Assembly: GCA_949297185.1 (NCBI GenBank)
Contig: CASFRM010000012.1
Span: 1 to 44,895 of the forward strand
Origin: an uncultured Pseudomonadota bacterium
GTDB taxonomy: Bacteria; Pseudomonadota; Alphaproteobacteria; RF32; CAG-239
Length of the DNA stretch: 44,895 bases
Reading direction: 5' to 3'
In this document: positions 25,491 through 35,516 of the stretch, piece by piece
How positions within the stretch are numbered: position 1 is the stretch's first letter
Layout of the letters: each line of letters begins with the position of its first letter
Notes under the pieces: model-generated
What the model saw: only the letters and a program-made list of their open reading frames with translations
Database searches by the model: none
What the model was told of the DNA's origin: nothing
Made by a program: the position numbers and the translations under genes

Positions 25491-26660
25491 TTATATTATT
25501 TCATGAATTAAAAAGCTTTTTATCCATTTAAGGTCTTCAATCGGCAATTTAGCTCCGAAAGTTATGGTGTTATCATCAGAAATAACTGATACAAAAAATC
25601 TGCCCGTTGCCGGATTCTGAGTAACCTCTATTTCCTCAATATCTTTTTTAAGCATCTGGTTGTGTTTGGTTGAAAACAACATATATTTGTGAGTGTTAAC
25701 GATTTTGTTTTTCTTTAAAACCAATTTTTCCTTACGAAACAGCACTTGTACTGCGGCAATAATTATTACGACGGCAATTCCTGCAAGTGTATATATTGTC
25801 GACGCAGATTCTTCCTTAAAGTTTTCAAGGTTGGTTAATATTAACATCAACACAAAACCCACCATAATTATAGCCAACCAAGCCAAGAGATTATAGGCAT
25901 CCCACAAAACTTTTCTGACCTTTAGTACGATTTTATCTCTTTTTCTCACAAAAGAAACCGAAGACGGTAAATTAGCATAACCATCATACTCATCTTTGAT
26001 TAATCCGGCCTTGTACTGTTGAGCAACAGATTTATTCAAATCTTTTAGTTCAATAACTTTCAAGCCTTTTTCGATATTAATCAACGCCGGAAGCTTAAAA
26101 TACTTGGCATATTCTTTCCATCTTTTTCTAACCCCTTTTTCAGAAGTTGACAAATAAAGCGGAACGATTTTTTCAGGATTTGGATGGTAAAGTTCAATCA
26201 CATAACGATTCTTTGTTAAGAAACCTGATTGCAAGAATTCAACTCTGAATCTGACACCGGTGTAATTTTTAAGCTCCTCGCTCATCACTACTTTATCGCG
26301 AAAAACCGGCCTTTTGATGATGGATACTTTTTTACCGACAAATTTGTATTTATTGTAGCGCAAATATAATAAAATATTGGTAATTACCATGCCGATACCA
26401 ACCATGGCAAAACACAAATCAAAAAACCACACGGCAAATATAGGTTTGTAAACCAAGACGGTATCTTTAGGCATCATTTCTTCGCCGCCGTTTCTGAACA
26501 TATCAAGCCACTCATAAAGTCCGAGCAAGAATAATAAAGCTCCGAACACAATTCCCGGCCACAAAGTCCGTAATTTTGCTCTGTCGGTTATAAACGATGG
26601 CTTTTTGTTGCAGTCAAATTCCAAATTATTGCTTAAGTGGCAAGGTATGTTTTGGTTCAT
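25491..26660 (-). CDS. Unknown multi-pass membrane protein
   Basis: A protein of 389 residues from the ATG at 26660, chosen because GGAG lies four bases before it; a TTG 21 bases upstream is less likely. Helix pairs lie at about 40-60 and 75-100 and again at about 260-280 and 290-310. The loop between (about 110-250) is soluble with YVIELYHPNPEKIVPLYL, and the C-terminal 75 residues form a beta-rich domain resembling a PH-like tail. This layout is seen in uncharacterised DUF3592-like proteins. No catalytic motif. Monocistronic. Confidence 0.7.
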   Translation of the reverse strand: MNQNIPCHLSNNLEFDCNKKPSFITDRAKLRTLWPGIVFGALLFLLGLYEWLDMFRNGGEEMMPKDTVLVYKPIFAVWFFDLCFAMVGIGMVITNILLYLRYNKYKFVGKKVSIIKRPVFRDKVVMSEELKNYTGVRFRVEFLQSGFLTKNRYVIELYHPNPEKIVPLYLSTSEKGVRKRWKEYAKYFKLPALINIEKGLKVIELKDLNKSVAQQYKAGLIKDEYDGYANLPSSVSFVRKRDKIVLKVRKVLWDAYNLLAWLAIIMVGFVLMLILTNLENFKEESASTIYTLAGIAVVIIIAAVQVLFRKEKLVLKKNKIVNTHKYMLFSTKHNQMLKKDIEEIEVTQNPATGRFFVSVISDDNTITFGAKLPIEDLKWIKSFLIHEII

Positions 26661-26807
26661 GATTCTCCATCCTTTGTTCAATCAAAATCATTGCTATGGT
26701 AACTTAAAAAAATTAAATATTCATCAATTTTTTGCTAAATTTTATTTTATATTAACAAAATCAAGATAAACTCAGGACAATAACAAGGGTTCTGATAAGG
26801 AGACAAA

Positions 26808-28502
26808 ATGGGAAGTTTTGAAATGTTTTCGCAAACTGGCGGTACAACCTTAAGTGTTTTTGCATTTTTGTTTTTATTATTCTCGGCAATATATGCTGCC
26901 AGAGATGACAGTTTGCTGTCGCCGGTAAGTTATTTTATAGCGGCAATAGTATTTGATATATTTGGCGTTCTTTTTGAAAAGTCGGCAGTTTCTGCATTCG
27001 AGCAGGGTGGATCGGTCGAAGTTTTGATAATGTTTGAACTGTTGATGTTTTTAACTTCCATGATTTTCATGATGCTTTCGGCATCAAGCTTTATTAACGG
27101 AGCATCAAACAAAGATGTATCATTTTTACCTGTTTGGATTTTAGGAGGTCTTGGCGGTGGAGCAATTATTTTGTTTACCCTGGTAATACCGGCTGGAGAC
27201 ATCGTTAATAACATGCGTTTTATATTTCCGTTGGTCTCATTTATCTATTTATCCATAGGACTTGCCTCAAGATTTTCTTCTTCTCACAATAGTGGATTCA
27301 TAGTAGCATTTGGTGTAGCATGTGGCCTAGCTGTTGTTATTTTATCAAAGTTTTTAGGAGCTTATACTCCTTGGTATGTTTATCCGTTTTCATATATATT
27401 ATTTGCCGGTGGATTCTTGTTGATGAGCCAAAATATCTGTGCCGAAAAGCTTGATAAGGCTAATCAAGAAATAATTAAATACAATCACCGTATTGAAGAA
27501 ATTATCAAATCTTCTCCATTCCCGATAATAATTTCTCGCTTGGGAGACGATAGGATAATTTTGGCCAATGACAATGCAGCTAAGCTGTTTGGAATTGATC
27601 AGTCGGAAGTTGATAAATATCATCTCAAAGACTTTTTTGCCGATTCCGACAACCGTCGTTTGTTATTGGAACGTCTCGAAGAGAAAAAAGAAGTACAAGA
27701 CTTTGATGTACTGATTAAAACCCCTGGAAACGACACCCCGTTTTGGCTTTTAACTTCGGCCAACATTATTGATTACAACTATGATGTGGTTTTATACTCG
27801 GCATTCCAAGATATTACTTCGCGCAAAAATCGCGAAGCCTTATTGCAAAATCAAGCAACTCGCGATCCTTTGACTTCACTTTATAACCGTCGTTATTTTG
27901 AAGAAGAAGTCAAAAAACAGATTATTAAAGCTAAAGACATCGGCAGTCATTATAGCGTACTTATGCTCGATGCAGACTTATTCAAAAGAGTTAATGATAC
28001 CTATGGACACAAAACCGGCGACAGAGTGCTGATAGAATTAGCTTCCAAAGCCGAAAAAGCCTTGCGTGATAAAGACATCGTAGCTCGGTACGGTGGTGAA
28101 GAGTTTGTGGTGTTTTTGCCTGACATTACCGCAGAACAGGCTTATAAGGTTGCAGATCGTTTGCGTCAAAGTATTGCCTCGATAGTTGTACACTCTGACG
28201 ACAATCAAGAAGTAAGATTTACAGTTTCAATCGGTGTATCATCTTCTGACATTTCCGATAATGTCGATATGTTGGTCAAGACCGCAGACGAAGCTTTATA
28301 CAGGGCAAAGCAAAACGGGCGCAACCGTGTAGAATTGTTTGTCAAAGAAGATTTAAAACAATTTGAGAAAAACAGCCAACAAGCAAATAAAGATGAAAAA
28401 CGCAACATTCATCCGATATACGACAAAGAGAACACCGCCGAAATTTCTTTACTCGACGGAGTAGATGCCAAAGATATCGGGCTAAAAGTAGACAAGGAAT
28501 AA
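26808..28502 (+). CDS. Membrane-bound PAS-GGDEF diguanylate cyclase
   Basis: A 564-residue protein that makes c-di-GMP from GTP. The N-terminal 205 residues form about seven membrane helices, a sensor module. A PAS domain spans about 225-340 (IIKSSPFPIIISRLGDDRII). The GGDEF domain follows a DPLTSLYNRRYFEEE start at about 352; the active site is GGEEF at 429-433. An inhibitory I-site RDKD (420-423) stands five residues upstream, so product feedback is likely. The C-terminal tail of about 50 residues is charged and unstructured. It is 3 bases from the next gene. C-di-GMP probably affects motility, given the nearby flagellar genes. Confidence 0.93.
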   Translation: MGSFEMFSQTGGTTLSVFAFLFLLFSAIYAARDDSLLSPVSYFIAAIVFDIFGVLFEKSAVSAFEQGGSVEVLIMFELLMFLTSMIFMMLSASSFINGASNKDVSFLPVWILGGLGGGAIILFTLVIPAGDIVNNMRFIFPLVSFIYLSIGLASRFSSSHNSGFIVAFGVACGLAVVILSKFLGAYTPWYVYPFSYILFAGGFLLMSQNICAEKLDKANQEIIKYNHRIEEIIKSSPFPIIISRLGDDRIILANDNAAKLFGIDQSEVDKYHLKDFFADSDNRRLLLERLEEKKEVQDFDVLIKTPGNDTPFWLLTSANIIDYNYDVVLYSAFQDITSRKNREALLQNQATRDPLTSLYNRRYFEEEVKKQIIKAKDIGSHYSVLMLDADLFKRVNDTYGHKTGDRVLIELASKAEKALRDKDIVARYGGEEFVVFLPDITAEQAYKVADRLRQSIASIVVHSDDNQEVRFTVSIGVSSSDISDNVDMLVKTADEALYRAKQNGRNRVELFVKEDLKQFEKNSQQANKDEKRNIHPIYDKENTAEISLLDGVDAKDIGLKVDKE

Positions 28503-28505
28503 AAA

Positions 28506-29639
28506 ATGGATTGCGAATTTTCCGAAATTTGCGGAGGATGTTCATATCGAGATTTAAGCACTGCCGAATATCAGAAACTTAAATCAGAAAACTTCGCTAA
28601 AATTCTAAAACCATTAGGAAATGAATATACATTAAATCCGCCGGTATTCATCAATGATAGTACGCGTCGTCGTTTGAGTATGGCCTTTTCTTATTCCAAA
28701 GGCAAATTGGTACTGGGATTTAATCAGAAATCAAGCAAAGAGATCGTTGATATTTCACAATGTTGTTCCTTGCGAAAAGAAATCAACGACATTTTGCCGT
28801 TTGTTCGCCGGTTGGTAGAAGACATTTGCCTTGAGCCCTATCAGCTAAAAAAAGGCAAAAAAATCATCAACGAATATGTAAGAAAAGGTGATGTTTTTAT
28901 TTGTGCCGCTGATAATGGTATTGATATTGTTTTGGAATACGATGCGCCTTTAGAGTTAAATCACCGGCAGATAATTTTTGAAAAAGCACACCAAAATAAT
29001 GCCGTTATTCGTATTTCGCATCGCAGCTCTCCCGATTCTTATGCCGAAACCATAGTTGAAAAATTGCGTCCGGAAGTAAAAATCGGAGAATATTTTGTAT
29101 CCATTCCGGCCGGTACTTTTTTGCAACCATCCAAAGAGGGCGAAGAAGCCTTGTGCGGTTTGGTCAAAAAATATTTGCACGGCGTCAAAGGAAATATAGC
29201 TGATTTATTCTGTGGGGTAGGCACATTTTCTTATATTTTGTGCTCTGATTTAGATGTTAACATTATCGCCTCGGATTCGTCTCAAGCTCTGTTAAACGGG
29301 TTTCAAAAATCGCTTAATGCCAATCAGATAAAAAATGTCAAAATTCTAAACCGCAACCTGTTTAGATATCCGCTCAAAGATGATGAACTAAAAGGAATTA
29401 ATGCGGTAGTATTTGACCCTCCCAGAGCCGGCGCCGCAGCACAGTGTCAAGCTCTTGCGGATTCGGAATTTAAACCTGATATAATTGTTGCCATATCATG
29501 TAATCCCGCAACTTTTGTAAATGACGCACAAAAGCTGATAAGCGGCGGATATGAGCTCAAAGAAGTTACCATGGTCGATCAATTTGTTTATTCTAATCAC
29601 AGCGAGTTGGTAGCCTTCTTTACAAAAGCAAATATGTAA
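28506..29639 (+). CDS. RlmD/TrmA-family RNA (uracil-5-)methyltransferase
   Basis: A 377-residue SAM-dependent enzyme that methylates uracil C5 in rRNA or tRNA. An Fe-S site is visible as Cys3, Cys9, Cys12 (CEFSEICGGC) with Cys86/87 later, as in RlmD/RlmC. The SAM fold has DLFCGVGTFSYIL and DPPRAGA; the catalytic Cys is in ISCNPATF, and the family end VDQFVYSNHSELVA is present. The N-terminal TRAM domain of RlmD is missing, as in RlmC-like short forms, so the target base (23S U747 or U1939) cannot be decided. Confidence 0.88.
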   Translation: MDCEFSEICGGCSYRDLSTAEYQKLKSENFAKILKPLGNEYTLNPPVFINDSTRRRLSMAFSYSKGKLVLGFNQKSSKEIVDISQCCSLRKEINDILPFVRRLVEDICLEPYQLKKGKKIINEYVRKGDVFICAADNGIDIVLEYDAPLELNHRQIIFEKAHQNNAVIRISHRSSPDSYAETIVEKLRPEVKIGEYFVSIPAGTFLQPSKEGEEALCGLVKKYLHGVKGNIADLFCGVGTFSYILCSDLDVNIIASDSSQALLNGFQKSLNANQIKNVKILNRNLFRYPLKDDELKGINAVVFDPPRAGAAAQCQALADSEFKPDIIVAISCNPATFVNDAQKLISGGYELKEVTMVDQFVYSNHSELVAFFTKANM

Positions 29640-29679
29640 TTTATATTTAGCGATATGTTTTAGTTTCAGGATATATCCG

Positions 29680-30348
29680 ATGAATAAATTACTGGTAACG
29701 ATATTTGTTTTAATGCTCGCAGGATGTTCTTTGTGGTCGCAAGAAGAAGTAGACGGCTGCCCGAAAATTAGCATTCCGCAAGATGCCGATCGTGTTTTCC
29801 AAAGCAACGGAGTTTCAGATACCTTTCAAATAAATTTGATAGGCTATGAAAGTTTTTGCTTTACCCATTCTTCCAACAATCGTCGCTATGCCGTAATTAC
29901 CCCTTTGTTCAAGGTCAGACGTCTGCAAGCCGATGATACAACCTCATTGGATATAAAGTTTTATGTCAAAACCTCTATTAATGCCGAAGATTACCTTGGG
30001 GTTAAAGAATTTTATCAAGTCTTGAATATTCCACAGTCTTCAAAAGAAGAGATTATAAAAGGTCGCCGTACACTAACCCGAATACCCAAGCTGCCGTACG
30101 GTGATTTTGATATCAGATTGGGTTTGGTATTAACCTCGGCCGAAAAAGCCAAAGCTCGTTCTATGTACGATATATATTATAAATACCTAAACGAAGAAGA
30201 GCTGTTACCTTCTGGTGAGATAAAAACCGAGAATATATATATTGAAGCCTCTGATGATGAAGTTTTTTATGGCGGAAGCAAAAGCTTTTTTATAAAAGAA
30301 CCGACCCCGCCGCAAAATTCATGCAGTACATGTAGCAAATGTCAGTAA
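29680..30348 (+). CDS. Unknown lipoprotein
   Basis: A 222-residue protein with lipoprotein signal MNKLLVTIFVLMLAGC (Cys16). The mature part is beta-rich (YAVITPLFKVRRLQAD, DIKFYVKTSINAED) and has a GDFDIRLGLVLTSAEKAKARS motif near 145-165. It ends in a Cys-rich tail CSTCSKC. I do not recognise the family, though similar-sized alphaproteobacterial lipoproteins exist. It precedes the transketolase gene by 18 bases and may share its transcript. Confidence 0.7.
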   Translation: MNKLLVTIFVLMLAGCSLWSQEEVDGCPKISIPQDADRVFQSNGVSDTFQINLIGYESFCFTHSSNNRRYAVITPLFKVRRLQADDTTSLDIKFYVKTSINAEDYLGVKEFYQVLNIPQSSKEEIIKGRRTLTRIPKLPYGDFDIRLGLVLTSAEKAKARSMYDIYYKYLNEEELLPSGEIKTENIYIEASDDEVFYGGSKSFFIKEPTPPQNSCSTCSKCQ

Positions 30349-30366
30349 CACAAATTGGAGAAAACA

Positions 30367-32352
30367 ATGTTTTTTTGTTCATGCGATAATCAAAAAAAGC
30401 AAATGGCCAATGCTGTAAGATTTTTGGCCGCCGAGATGATAGAAAAAGCCAAGTCCGGTCACCCCGGAATGCCTTTGGGTATGGCAGATGTTGCCACTGT
30501 TTTGTTTAGTAAGTACCTCAAGGTTAATCCGCAAAATCCGCGATGGTTTGACCGTGACCGTTTTGTTTTGTCGGCCGGCCATGCCTCGGCTATGCTGTAT
30601 TCTTTGTTCTATCTCATGGGCTATAAAGACATAGACATTGATGATTTGAAAAATTTCCGTCAGCTCGGAGCTAAGACTGCAGGCCACCCCGAGTACGGTC
30701 ATCTCGAAGGAATAGATATTACTACCGGCCCCTTGGGACAGGGTATTTCTTCGGCTGTTGGTATGGCTTTGGCCGAAAGAATTATTGCTTCTAAATACGG
30801 CGAAGATGTATGCAATCACTATACCTATGTAATTATGGGCGACGGCTGCTTGATGGAAGGTGTATCCGAAGAAGCAATTTCGTTAGCCGGTCACTGGAAG
30901 CTAAACAAGCTTATCGCTTTTTGGGACAACAACAATGTTACCATCGACGGTCATGTTGATATTGCCTCATCAACCGACCAGATAGCTCGCTTTAAGGCTA
31001 ATGGATGGAATACTATTTCAATCGACGGACACGACTATAATCAAATAGAAAAGGCTATTAAAAAGGCTCAAAAATCCGACCGTCCGACCATGATTGCCTG
31101 CAAAACCGTTATTGGCTACGGAGCTCCCAACAAATGCAATTCTCCCAAATGCCATGGTTCGCCGCTCGGAGCCGAAGAGCTTGCCGCAATGAGAGAAAAT
31201 TTGGGCTGGAGTGCCGAACCGTTTGAAGTTCCGGCCGAGATTTTGAATGCATGGCGTTTGGCCGGCAAAAAGAATGTCGGATTGGAAGAAGCTTGGACAC
31301 AAAGAGCCAAAGCCAAGGGTAAAGAATTCAATGATGTTATATCAGGTAAACTTCCCAAAGGTTGGGATAAAGAGCTGAATAATATGAAAGCTCAGGCAAT
31401 TAAAGACAATGTTTGTGTCGCCAGCCGCAAAGCCTCGCAAATGTGCCTGGAAGCTATTGTTCCGCATATTCCGCAGTTGGTAGGAGGCTCGGCAGATTTG
31501 GCCGGTCCTAATATGACTTTGACCAAAGCCAGCAAGACTATAACAGCCAAAGATTACAATGGTAATAATATCGAATATGGTGTCAGAGAACATGCCATGG
31601 GCGCCATTATGAACGGCATGTCTTTGCACGGTGGTATCATCCCGTTTGGTGGTACTTTTTTTGTCTTTTCGGACTACTTGCGTCCGTCCATGCGCTTAGC
31701 TTCATTAATGGGCTTGCACAATATTTATGTCATGACCCACGATTCTATTGGCGTTGGTGAAGACGGACCTACTCACCAGCCGATTGAACACTTGGCATCT
31801 TTCAGAGCAATGCCCAATATGCTTACCTTCCGTCCCTGTGATGTGGTAGAAACTGCAGAAGCTTGGGCTTTGGCTATAGAGCAAGAAAACACTCCGGCTA
31901 TTTTGGCATTGAGCCGCCAGAATTTACCGCTTTTGCGTCAAGATTCTAAATTAAATATGTCGGCTCGCGGTGCTTATATAATTGCCGGAGATGCCAAGAA
32001 AAGACAGGCCACATTAATAGCCACCGGTTCAGAGGTCGGCTTGGCGGTCGAAGCCCGCAATAAATTAAAAGAAGAGGGCATAGAAGTTGCCGTTGTATCA
32101 ATGCCTTGTGCCGAGTTGTTCGATGCTCAAGACATAACTTATCAAGAAGAAATATTGGGTAAAGCTCCTCGTATCGCCGTTGAAGCAGGCTCCAAGTTTG
32201 GCTGGGAAAAATATGTCGGCCTAAACGGTGATATCATCGGAATGGATGGCTTCGGTGCTTCGGCTCCGGCGGCAGAGTTGTATAAATATTTCGGTATAAC
32301 TCTCGATGAAGTTGTTGATGCGGTAAAAGATGCACTAAAATCGCGAAAATAA
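30367..32352 (+). CDS. tkt: Transketolase
   Basis: A 661-residue TPP enzyme of the pentose phosphate pathway, transferring two-carbon units between sugar phosphates. The ATG at 30367 has GGAG six bases upstream. TPP-binding appears as GDGCLMEGVSEEAISLAGH (about 153-171) with NN later; HPEYGHLEGIDITTGPLGQG is typical of the family. The transketolase-specific segment DSIGVGEDGPTHQPIEHLAS is near 465. Fba follows 65 bases downstream, linking pentose and glycolytic flow. The spacing and order recall the tkt-fba pairing of some proteobacteria. Confidence 0.96.
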   Translation: MFFCSCDNQKKQMANAVRFLAAEMIEKAKSGHPGMPLGMADVATVLFSKYLKVNPQNPRWFDRDRFVLSAGHASAMLYSLFYLMGYKDIDIDDLKNFRQLGAKTAGHPEYGHLEGIDITTGPLGQGISSAVGMALAERIIASKYGEDVCNHYTYVIMGDGCLMEGVSEEAISLAGHWKLNKLIAFWDNNNVTIDGHVDIASSTDQIARFKANGWNTISIDGHDYNQIEKAIKKAQKSDRPTMIACKTVIGYGAPNKCNSPKCHGSPLGAEELAAMRENLGWSAEPFEVPAEILNAWRLAGKKNVGLEEAWTQRAKAKGKEFNDVISGKLPKGWDKELNNMKAQAIKDNVCVASRKASQMCLEAIVPHIPQLVGGSADLAGPNMTLTKASKTITAKDYNGNNIEYGVREHAMGAIMNGMSLHGGIIPFGGTFFVFSDYLRPSMRLASLMGLHNIYVMTHDSIGVGEDGPTHQPIEHLASFRAMPNMLTFRPCDVVETAEAWALAIEQENTPAILALSRQNLPLLRQDSKLNMSARGAYIIAGDAKKRQATLIATGSEVGLAVEARNKLKEEGIEVAVVSMPCAELFDAQDITYQEEILGKAPRIAVEAGSKFGWEKYVGLNGDIIGMDGFGASAPAAELYKYFGITLDEVVDAVKDALKSRK

Positions 32353-32417
32353 CTTGCAAAGGAAGATAGTTTTTATATATTAATTTCAGTTAAAATTTTT
32401 GAATTAAGGAGAAAATA

Positions 32418-33467
32418 ATGCCTTTAGTAACAATGCGTCAAATATTAGACCACGCTGCCGAGAATAACTACGGTGTTCCGGCTTTCAATATTAACGATAT
32501 GGAACAAGTTATTGCCGTTTTGCAGGCTGCTCGTAAAGTTAATGCTCCGGTAATTTTGCAAACCTCTACCGGTGCTCGCAAGTTTGCCGGTGACCCGATG
32601 ATTCGTCACATGGTCGCAGCCGGAATCGAAATGTTCCCCGAACTGCCGATTTGTATTCACCAAGACCATGGTTCATCTGTTGATGTATGCCAATCAGCCA
32701 TTGTTAACGGTTATTCTTCGGTAATGATGGATGGATCGTTGGAAGCAGACGGCAAAACCCCGTCATCTTTCGAATACAATGTTAAAGTAACCAGAGAAGT
32801 TGTAGCCAGAGCTCATGCTGTCGGTGCATCGGTAGAAGGTGAGTTAGGTGTTATCGGTTCTTTGGAAACCGGCAAAGGCGACAAAGAAGACGGTCACGGT
32901 GCTGAAGGCGTAATTGACAAGAAAAAATTGGTAACCGACCCAGACGAAGCAGCTCGTTTTGTAGAAGAAACCAAATTGGATGCCTTGGCAGTAGCTGTTG
33001 GTACATCACATGGTGCATACAAATTTACTCGCAAACCGGACGGTGAAATTTTATCAATAGAAACCATTGAGAAGATTCACAAAAAACTTCCCAATACTCA
33101 TATGGTTATGCATGGGTCTTCATCGGTTCCGCAAGAGTTGCAAGATTTGATTAATGCCTATGGTGGTGCTATTCCGCAAACCTATGGTGTTCCGGTAGAA
33201 GAAATTGTCAGAGGTATTAAATCCGGTGTTCGTAAAGTAAATGTTGATACCGATTGCCGCATGGCCATTACCGGTGCTATTCGTAAGTTGTTTGCCGAGA
33301 ATCCCAAAGAGTTTGATCCTCGCAAATATTTGAAACCGGCAATTGAAGAAATGCAAAAAGTATGCGAAGCTCGCTACATTTCATTCGGTGCTGCCGGACA
33401 TGCCGACAAGATAAAAGTAATACCGATGTCGGAAATGGCCAAACGCTATGCCGCCGGCGAAATTTAG
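32418..33467 (+). CDS. fba: Fructose-bisphosphate aldolase class II
   Basis: A 349-residue zinc aldolase that cleaves or forms fructose 1,6-bisphosphate. IHQDHGSS (about 79-86) carries the catalytic Asp and a zinc His, SVMMDGS gives the substrate segment, GTSHGAYKF and VMHGSSSVP carry the other metal and phosphate ligands. Length and the extended C-terminus place it with the class IIB enzymes. It follows tkt; a strong terminator closes the unit. AAGGAGAAAATA precedes the ATG. Confidence 0.96.
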   Translation: MPLVTMRQILDHAAENNYGVPAFNINDMEQVIAVLQAARKVNAPVILQTSTGARKFAGDPMIRHMVAAGIEMFPELPICIHQDHGSSVDVCQSAIVNGYSSVMMDGSLEADGKTPSSFEYNVKVTREVVARAHAVGASVEGELGVIGSLETGKGDKEDGHGAEGVIDKKKLVTDPDEAARFVEETKLDALAVAVGTSHGAYKFTRKPDGEILSIETIEKIHKKLPNTHMVMHGSSSVPQELQDLINAYGGAIPQTYGVPVEEIVRGIKSGVRKVNVDTDCRMAITGAIRKLFAENPKEFDPRKYLKPAIEEMQKVCEARYISFGAAGHADKIKVIPMSEMAKRYAAGEI

Positions 33468-33481
33468 TCGCCATATGCTTC

Positions 33482-33514
33482 AAAAAAAGCCTCTTTAATA
33501 AAAGAGGCTTTTTT
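33482..33514. terminator. Bidirectional intrinsic terminator
   Basis: AAAAAAGCCTCTTT/AAAGAGGCTTTTTT with a 4-base AATA loop, between fba and the convergent small-lipoprotein gene. A run of A and a run of T on either side suit both directions. Confidence 0.92.
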
Positions 33515-33516
33515 AA

Positions 33517-33669
33517 TTACCAAGGAACACCTTTTATACATTTTTCCGGATTGGTATCACAGTTTGGTTTTCCCAAATCATAATCGGCGTGTCTTTCCGG
33601 TGTAAACTCTCCCACCTTTACGCAAGCAGCCAAAAAAACTATCAAAAACAACATAAACAATTTTTTCAT
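33517..33669 (-). CDS. Tiny lipoprotein (50 residues)
   Basis: The reverse strand encodes MKKLFMLFLIVFLAACVKVG and 30 more residues before a stop at 33517. The first 16 residues are a classical lipoprotein signal with Cys16. The mature part is short, with two more Cys, in KPNCDTNPEKC, that could pair. It starts 7 bases after the membrane-protein gene (33677) and is likely co-transcribed with it, ended by the shared terminator. I do not recognise a family; the signal and spacing make it credible despite its size. Confidence 0.7.
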   Translation of the reverse strand: MKKLFMLFLIVFLAACVKVGEFTPERHADYDLGKPNCDTNPEKCIKGVPW

Positions 33670-33676
33670 GATTAGA

Positions 33677-34051
33677 CTACCTCATCAAAATTTTGTTCCA
33701 TACCAAGAACACCATTGCCAAAATTCCCAAGCGAGACAATCCTACCAAAAGTGGACTCTTATCATAAGTTTTACCGCTGCGCCAAACTGCCAAGATGATA
33801 TTATAAGAATAAAAAATCATAATAACAAAAGTTGACATATAGCACAGAGCCCACCAAATACTCATTTTAGATGAGTATACAAAATGAAAATGGTGCATAA
33901 AGAAATCATATATGGTTCTGCCCTTTAAATGTACTGACAAAAGAGAGGCAAACATTCTTAAGGCAAAGTGCAAAATGATTAATCCCAATACTCCAAACTT
34001 CCAAAAAGTCGAAGCCAGAGAAAGTTCTCCCTTAAAAAGTTTACTAAGCAT
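33677..34051 (-). CDS. Unknown 3-4 helix membrane protein
   Basis: A 124-residue integral membrane protein with helices at about 18-40, 62-85 and 98-118. GGAG lies 9 bases before the ATG. An aromatic/His-rich loop (FFMHHFHFVYSS) separates the first two. No family recognised. It heads a two-gene unit with the tiny lipoprotein. Confidence 0.65.
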   Translation of the reverse strand: MLSKLFKGELSLASTFWKFGVLGLIILHFALRMFASLLSVHLKGRTIYDFFMHHFHFVYSSKMSIWWALCYMSTFVIMIFYSYNIILAVWRSGKTYDKSPLLVGLSRLGILAMVFLVWNKILMR

Positions 34052-34133
34052 AAAATAACACTCCAGATAGATCAGTTATTATTATCTCTTTTACCCGCTA
34101 ATGGTGTATTTAGCAAGCTTATATTGCAAAATC

Positions 34134-35516
34134 CTAACAGTTAGCGATATTAACCGCCAATCCACCGAGCGAGGTTTCTTTATAGCGATTGCTCATATCT
34201 TTTCCCGTTGCATACATTGTTTTAATAACATTGTCTAACGACACGATATGCTTTCCATCACCCCTCATGGCCAGACGAGCCGAGTTAACCGCTTTTACCG
34301 CGCCCATGGCGTTTCGTTCTATACAAGGAATTTGTACCAAACCGTCAACAGGGTCACAGGTTAAGCCCAAATTGTGCTCCATGGCAATTTCTGCAGCTTG
34401 TTCAATTTGTTCATTTGTTCCGCCCATAGCAGCAGCCAAACCTGCAGCAGCCATTGAGCAAGCCACACCGACTTCGCCTTGGCAACCAACTTCGGCACCG
34501 GAAATAGAAGCATTTGTACGATACAAAGAGCAGATTGCCGCCGCAGTTGTTAAAAATTTGAGAACACCATCTTCAACCGACAAAGGAGATGCATGTGAAG
34601 CAAATCTTTCAAAATAACGCAACACCGCTGGCATAATTCCGGCCGAACCCATTGTCGGTGCCGTTACCACTCTGCCACCGGCTGCATTTTCTTCGGCAGC
34701 GGCAAATCCCCACAAATTGAGCCAATCAATAACCTCTAGGCCGTCTTGTTGATTGTCGATAAATTTTTCTTTTAGTTTTTCGTATATTTCCGGAGCTCTG
34801 CGTTTAACTTCTAACCCACCGGGTAAAATTCCGTTTTTTGTCATTCCGCGTTCTACAGCATTTTCCATAGTCTTATGAATCTTATCAAGATAAGCAAAAA
34901 CATCTTGTTCTTTTTTTAACGATACCTCATTTTGTAGCACAATTTCCGAAAAAGAGAGCTGATATTTGCGGCAAACTTCTTGTAATTCACGGCAAGTATC
35001 AAAATTGTACGGAACATTATATACCGTTCTTTTTAGCCCGGAAGCAAATTCATCTTTTCGCAATATGGAGCCTCCGCCGATTGAAAAATAGGTCTCGTTT
35101 AATATTTCGTTTCCCTTTTCATCAAAAGCAACCAGCCTCAATGCATTTGAATGTTCCGGCAAAAATGTTTCTTTATTTAAGACAATATCTTTGGCAATAC
35201 AAAAAGGAATGGCTTTTTTACTGGCCAAGTGTAGTACATTATCTTTTTCAACAGCCACAAAATAAGGCTGTTCAGGATCAACATCTTCTGCCGTAAAATT
35301 CATCAAACCCAATACCACGGCCCGCAATGTCCCGTGACCAATTCCGGTCAAAGCCAAAGAACCATATAAATCAGCTTTTACCGAAGCTACCTCATCAAAT
35401 TTGCCACTGTTGAGCAAATTATTAACAAATCTTCTGGCAGCTTTCATCGGACCAACGGTGTGAGAGCTCGAAGGGCCGATACCGATGGCAAAAATTTCTT
35501 CTAAAGGATAATACAT
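34134..35516 (-). CDS. sdaA: L-serine ammonia-lyase (single-chain)
   Basis: A 460-residue iron-sulphur enzyme converting L-serine to pyruvate and ammonia. The N-terminal beta domain starts with [17 protein letters not shown]; the alpha domain has the Fe-S Cys in [17 protein letters not shown] with [19 protein letters not shown] near the end. Single-chain length fits the proteobacterial SdaA type. It starts on the last base of the M49-like stop codon (1-base overlap), so it is translated as part of the three-gene operon. Confidence 0.95.
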   Translation of the reverse strand: MYYPLEEIFAIGIGPSSSHTVGPMKAARRFVNNLLNSGKFDEVASVKADLYGSLALTGIGHGTLRAVVLGLMNFTAEDVDPEQPYFVAVEKDNVLHLASKKAIPFCIAKDIVLNKETFLPEHSNALRLVAFDEKGNEILNETYFSIGGGSILRKDEFASGLKRTVYNVPYNFDTCRELQEVCRKYQLSFSEIVLQNEVSLKKEQDVFAYLDKIHKTMENAVERGMTKNGILPGGLEVKRRAPEIYEKLKEKFIDNQQDGLEVIDWLNLWGFAAAEENAAGGRVVTAPTMGSAGIMPAVLRYFERFASHASPLSVEDGVLKFLTTAAAICSLYRTNASISGAEVGCQGEVGVACSMAAAGLAAAMGGTNEQIEQAAEIAMEHNLGLTCDPVDGLVQIPCIERNAMGAVKAVNSARLAMRGDGKHIVSLDNVIKTMYATGKDMSNRYKETSLGGLAVNIANC

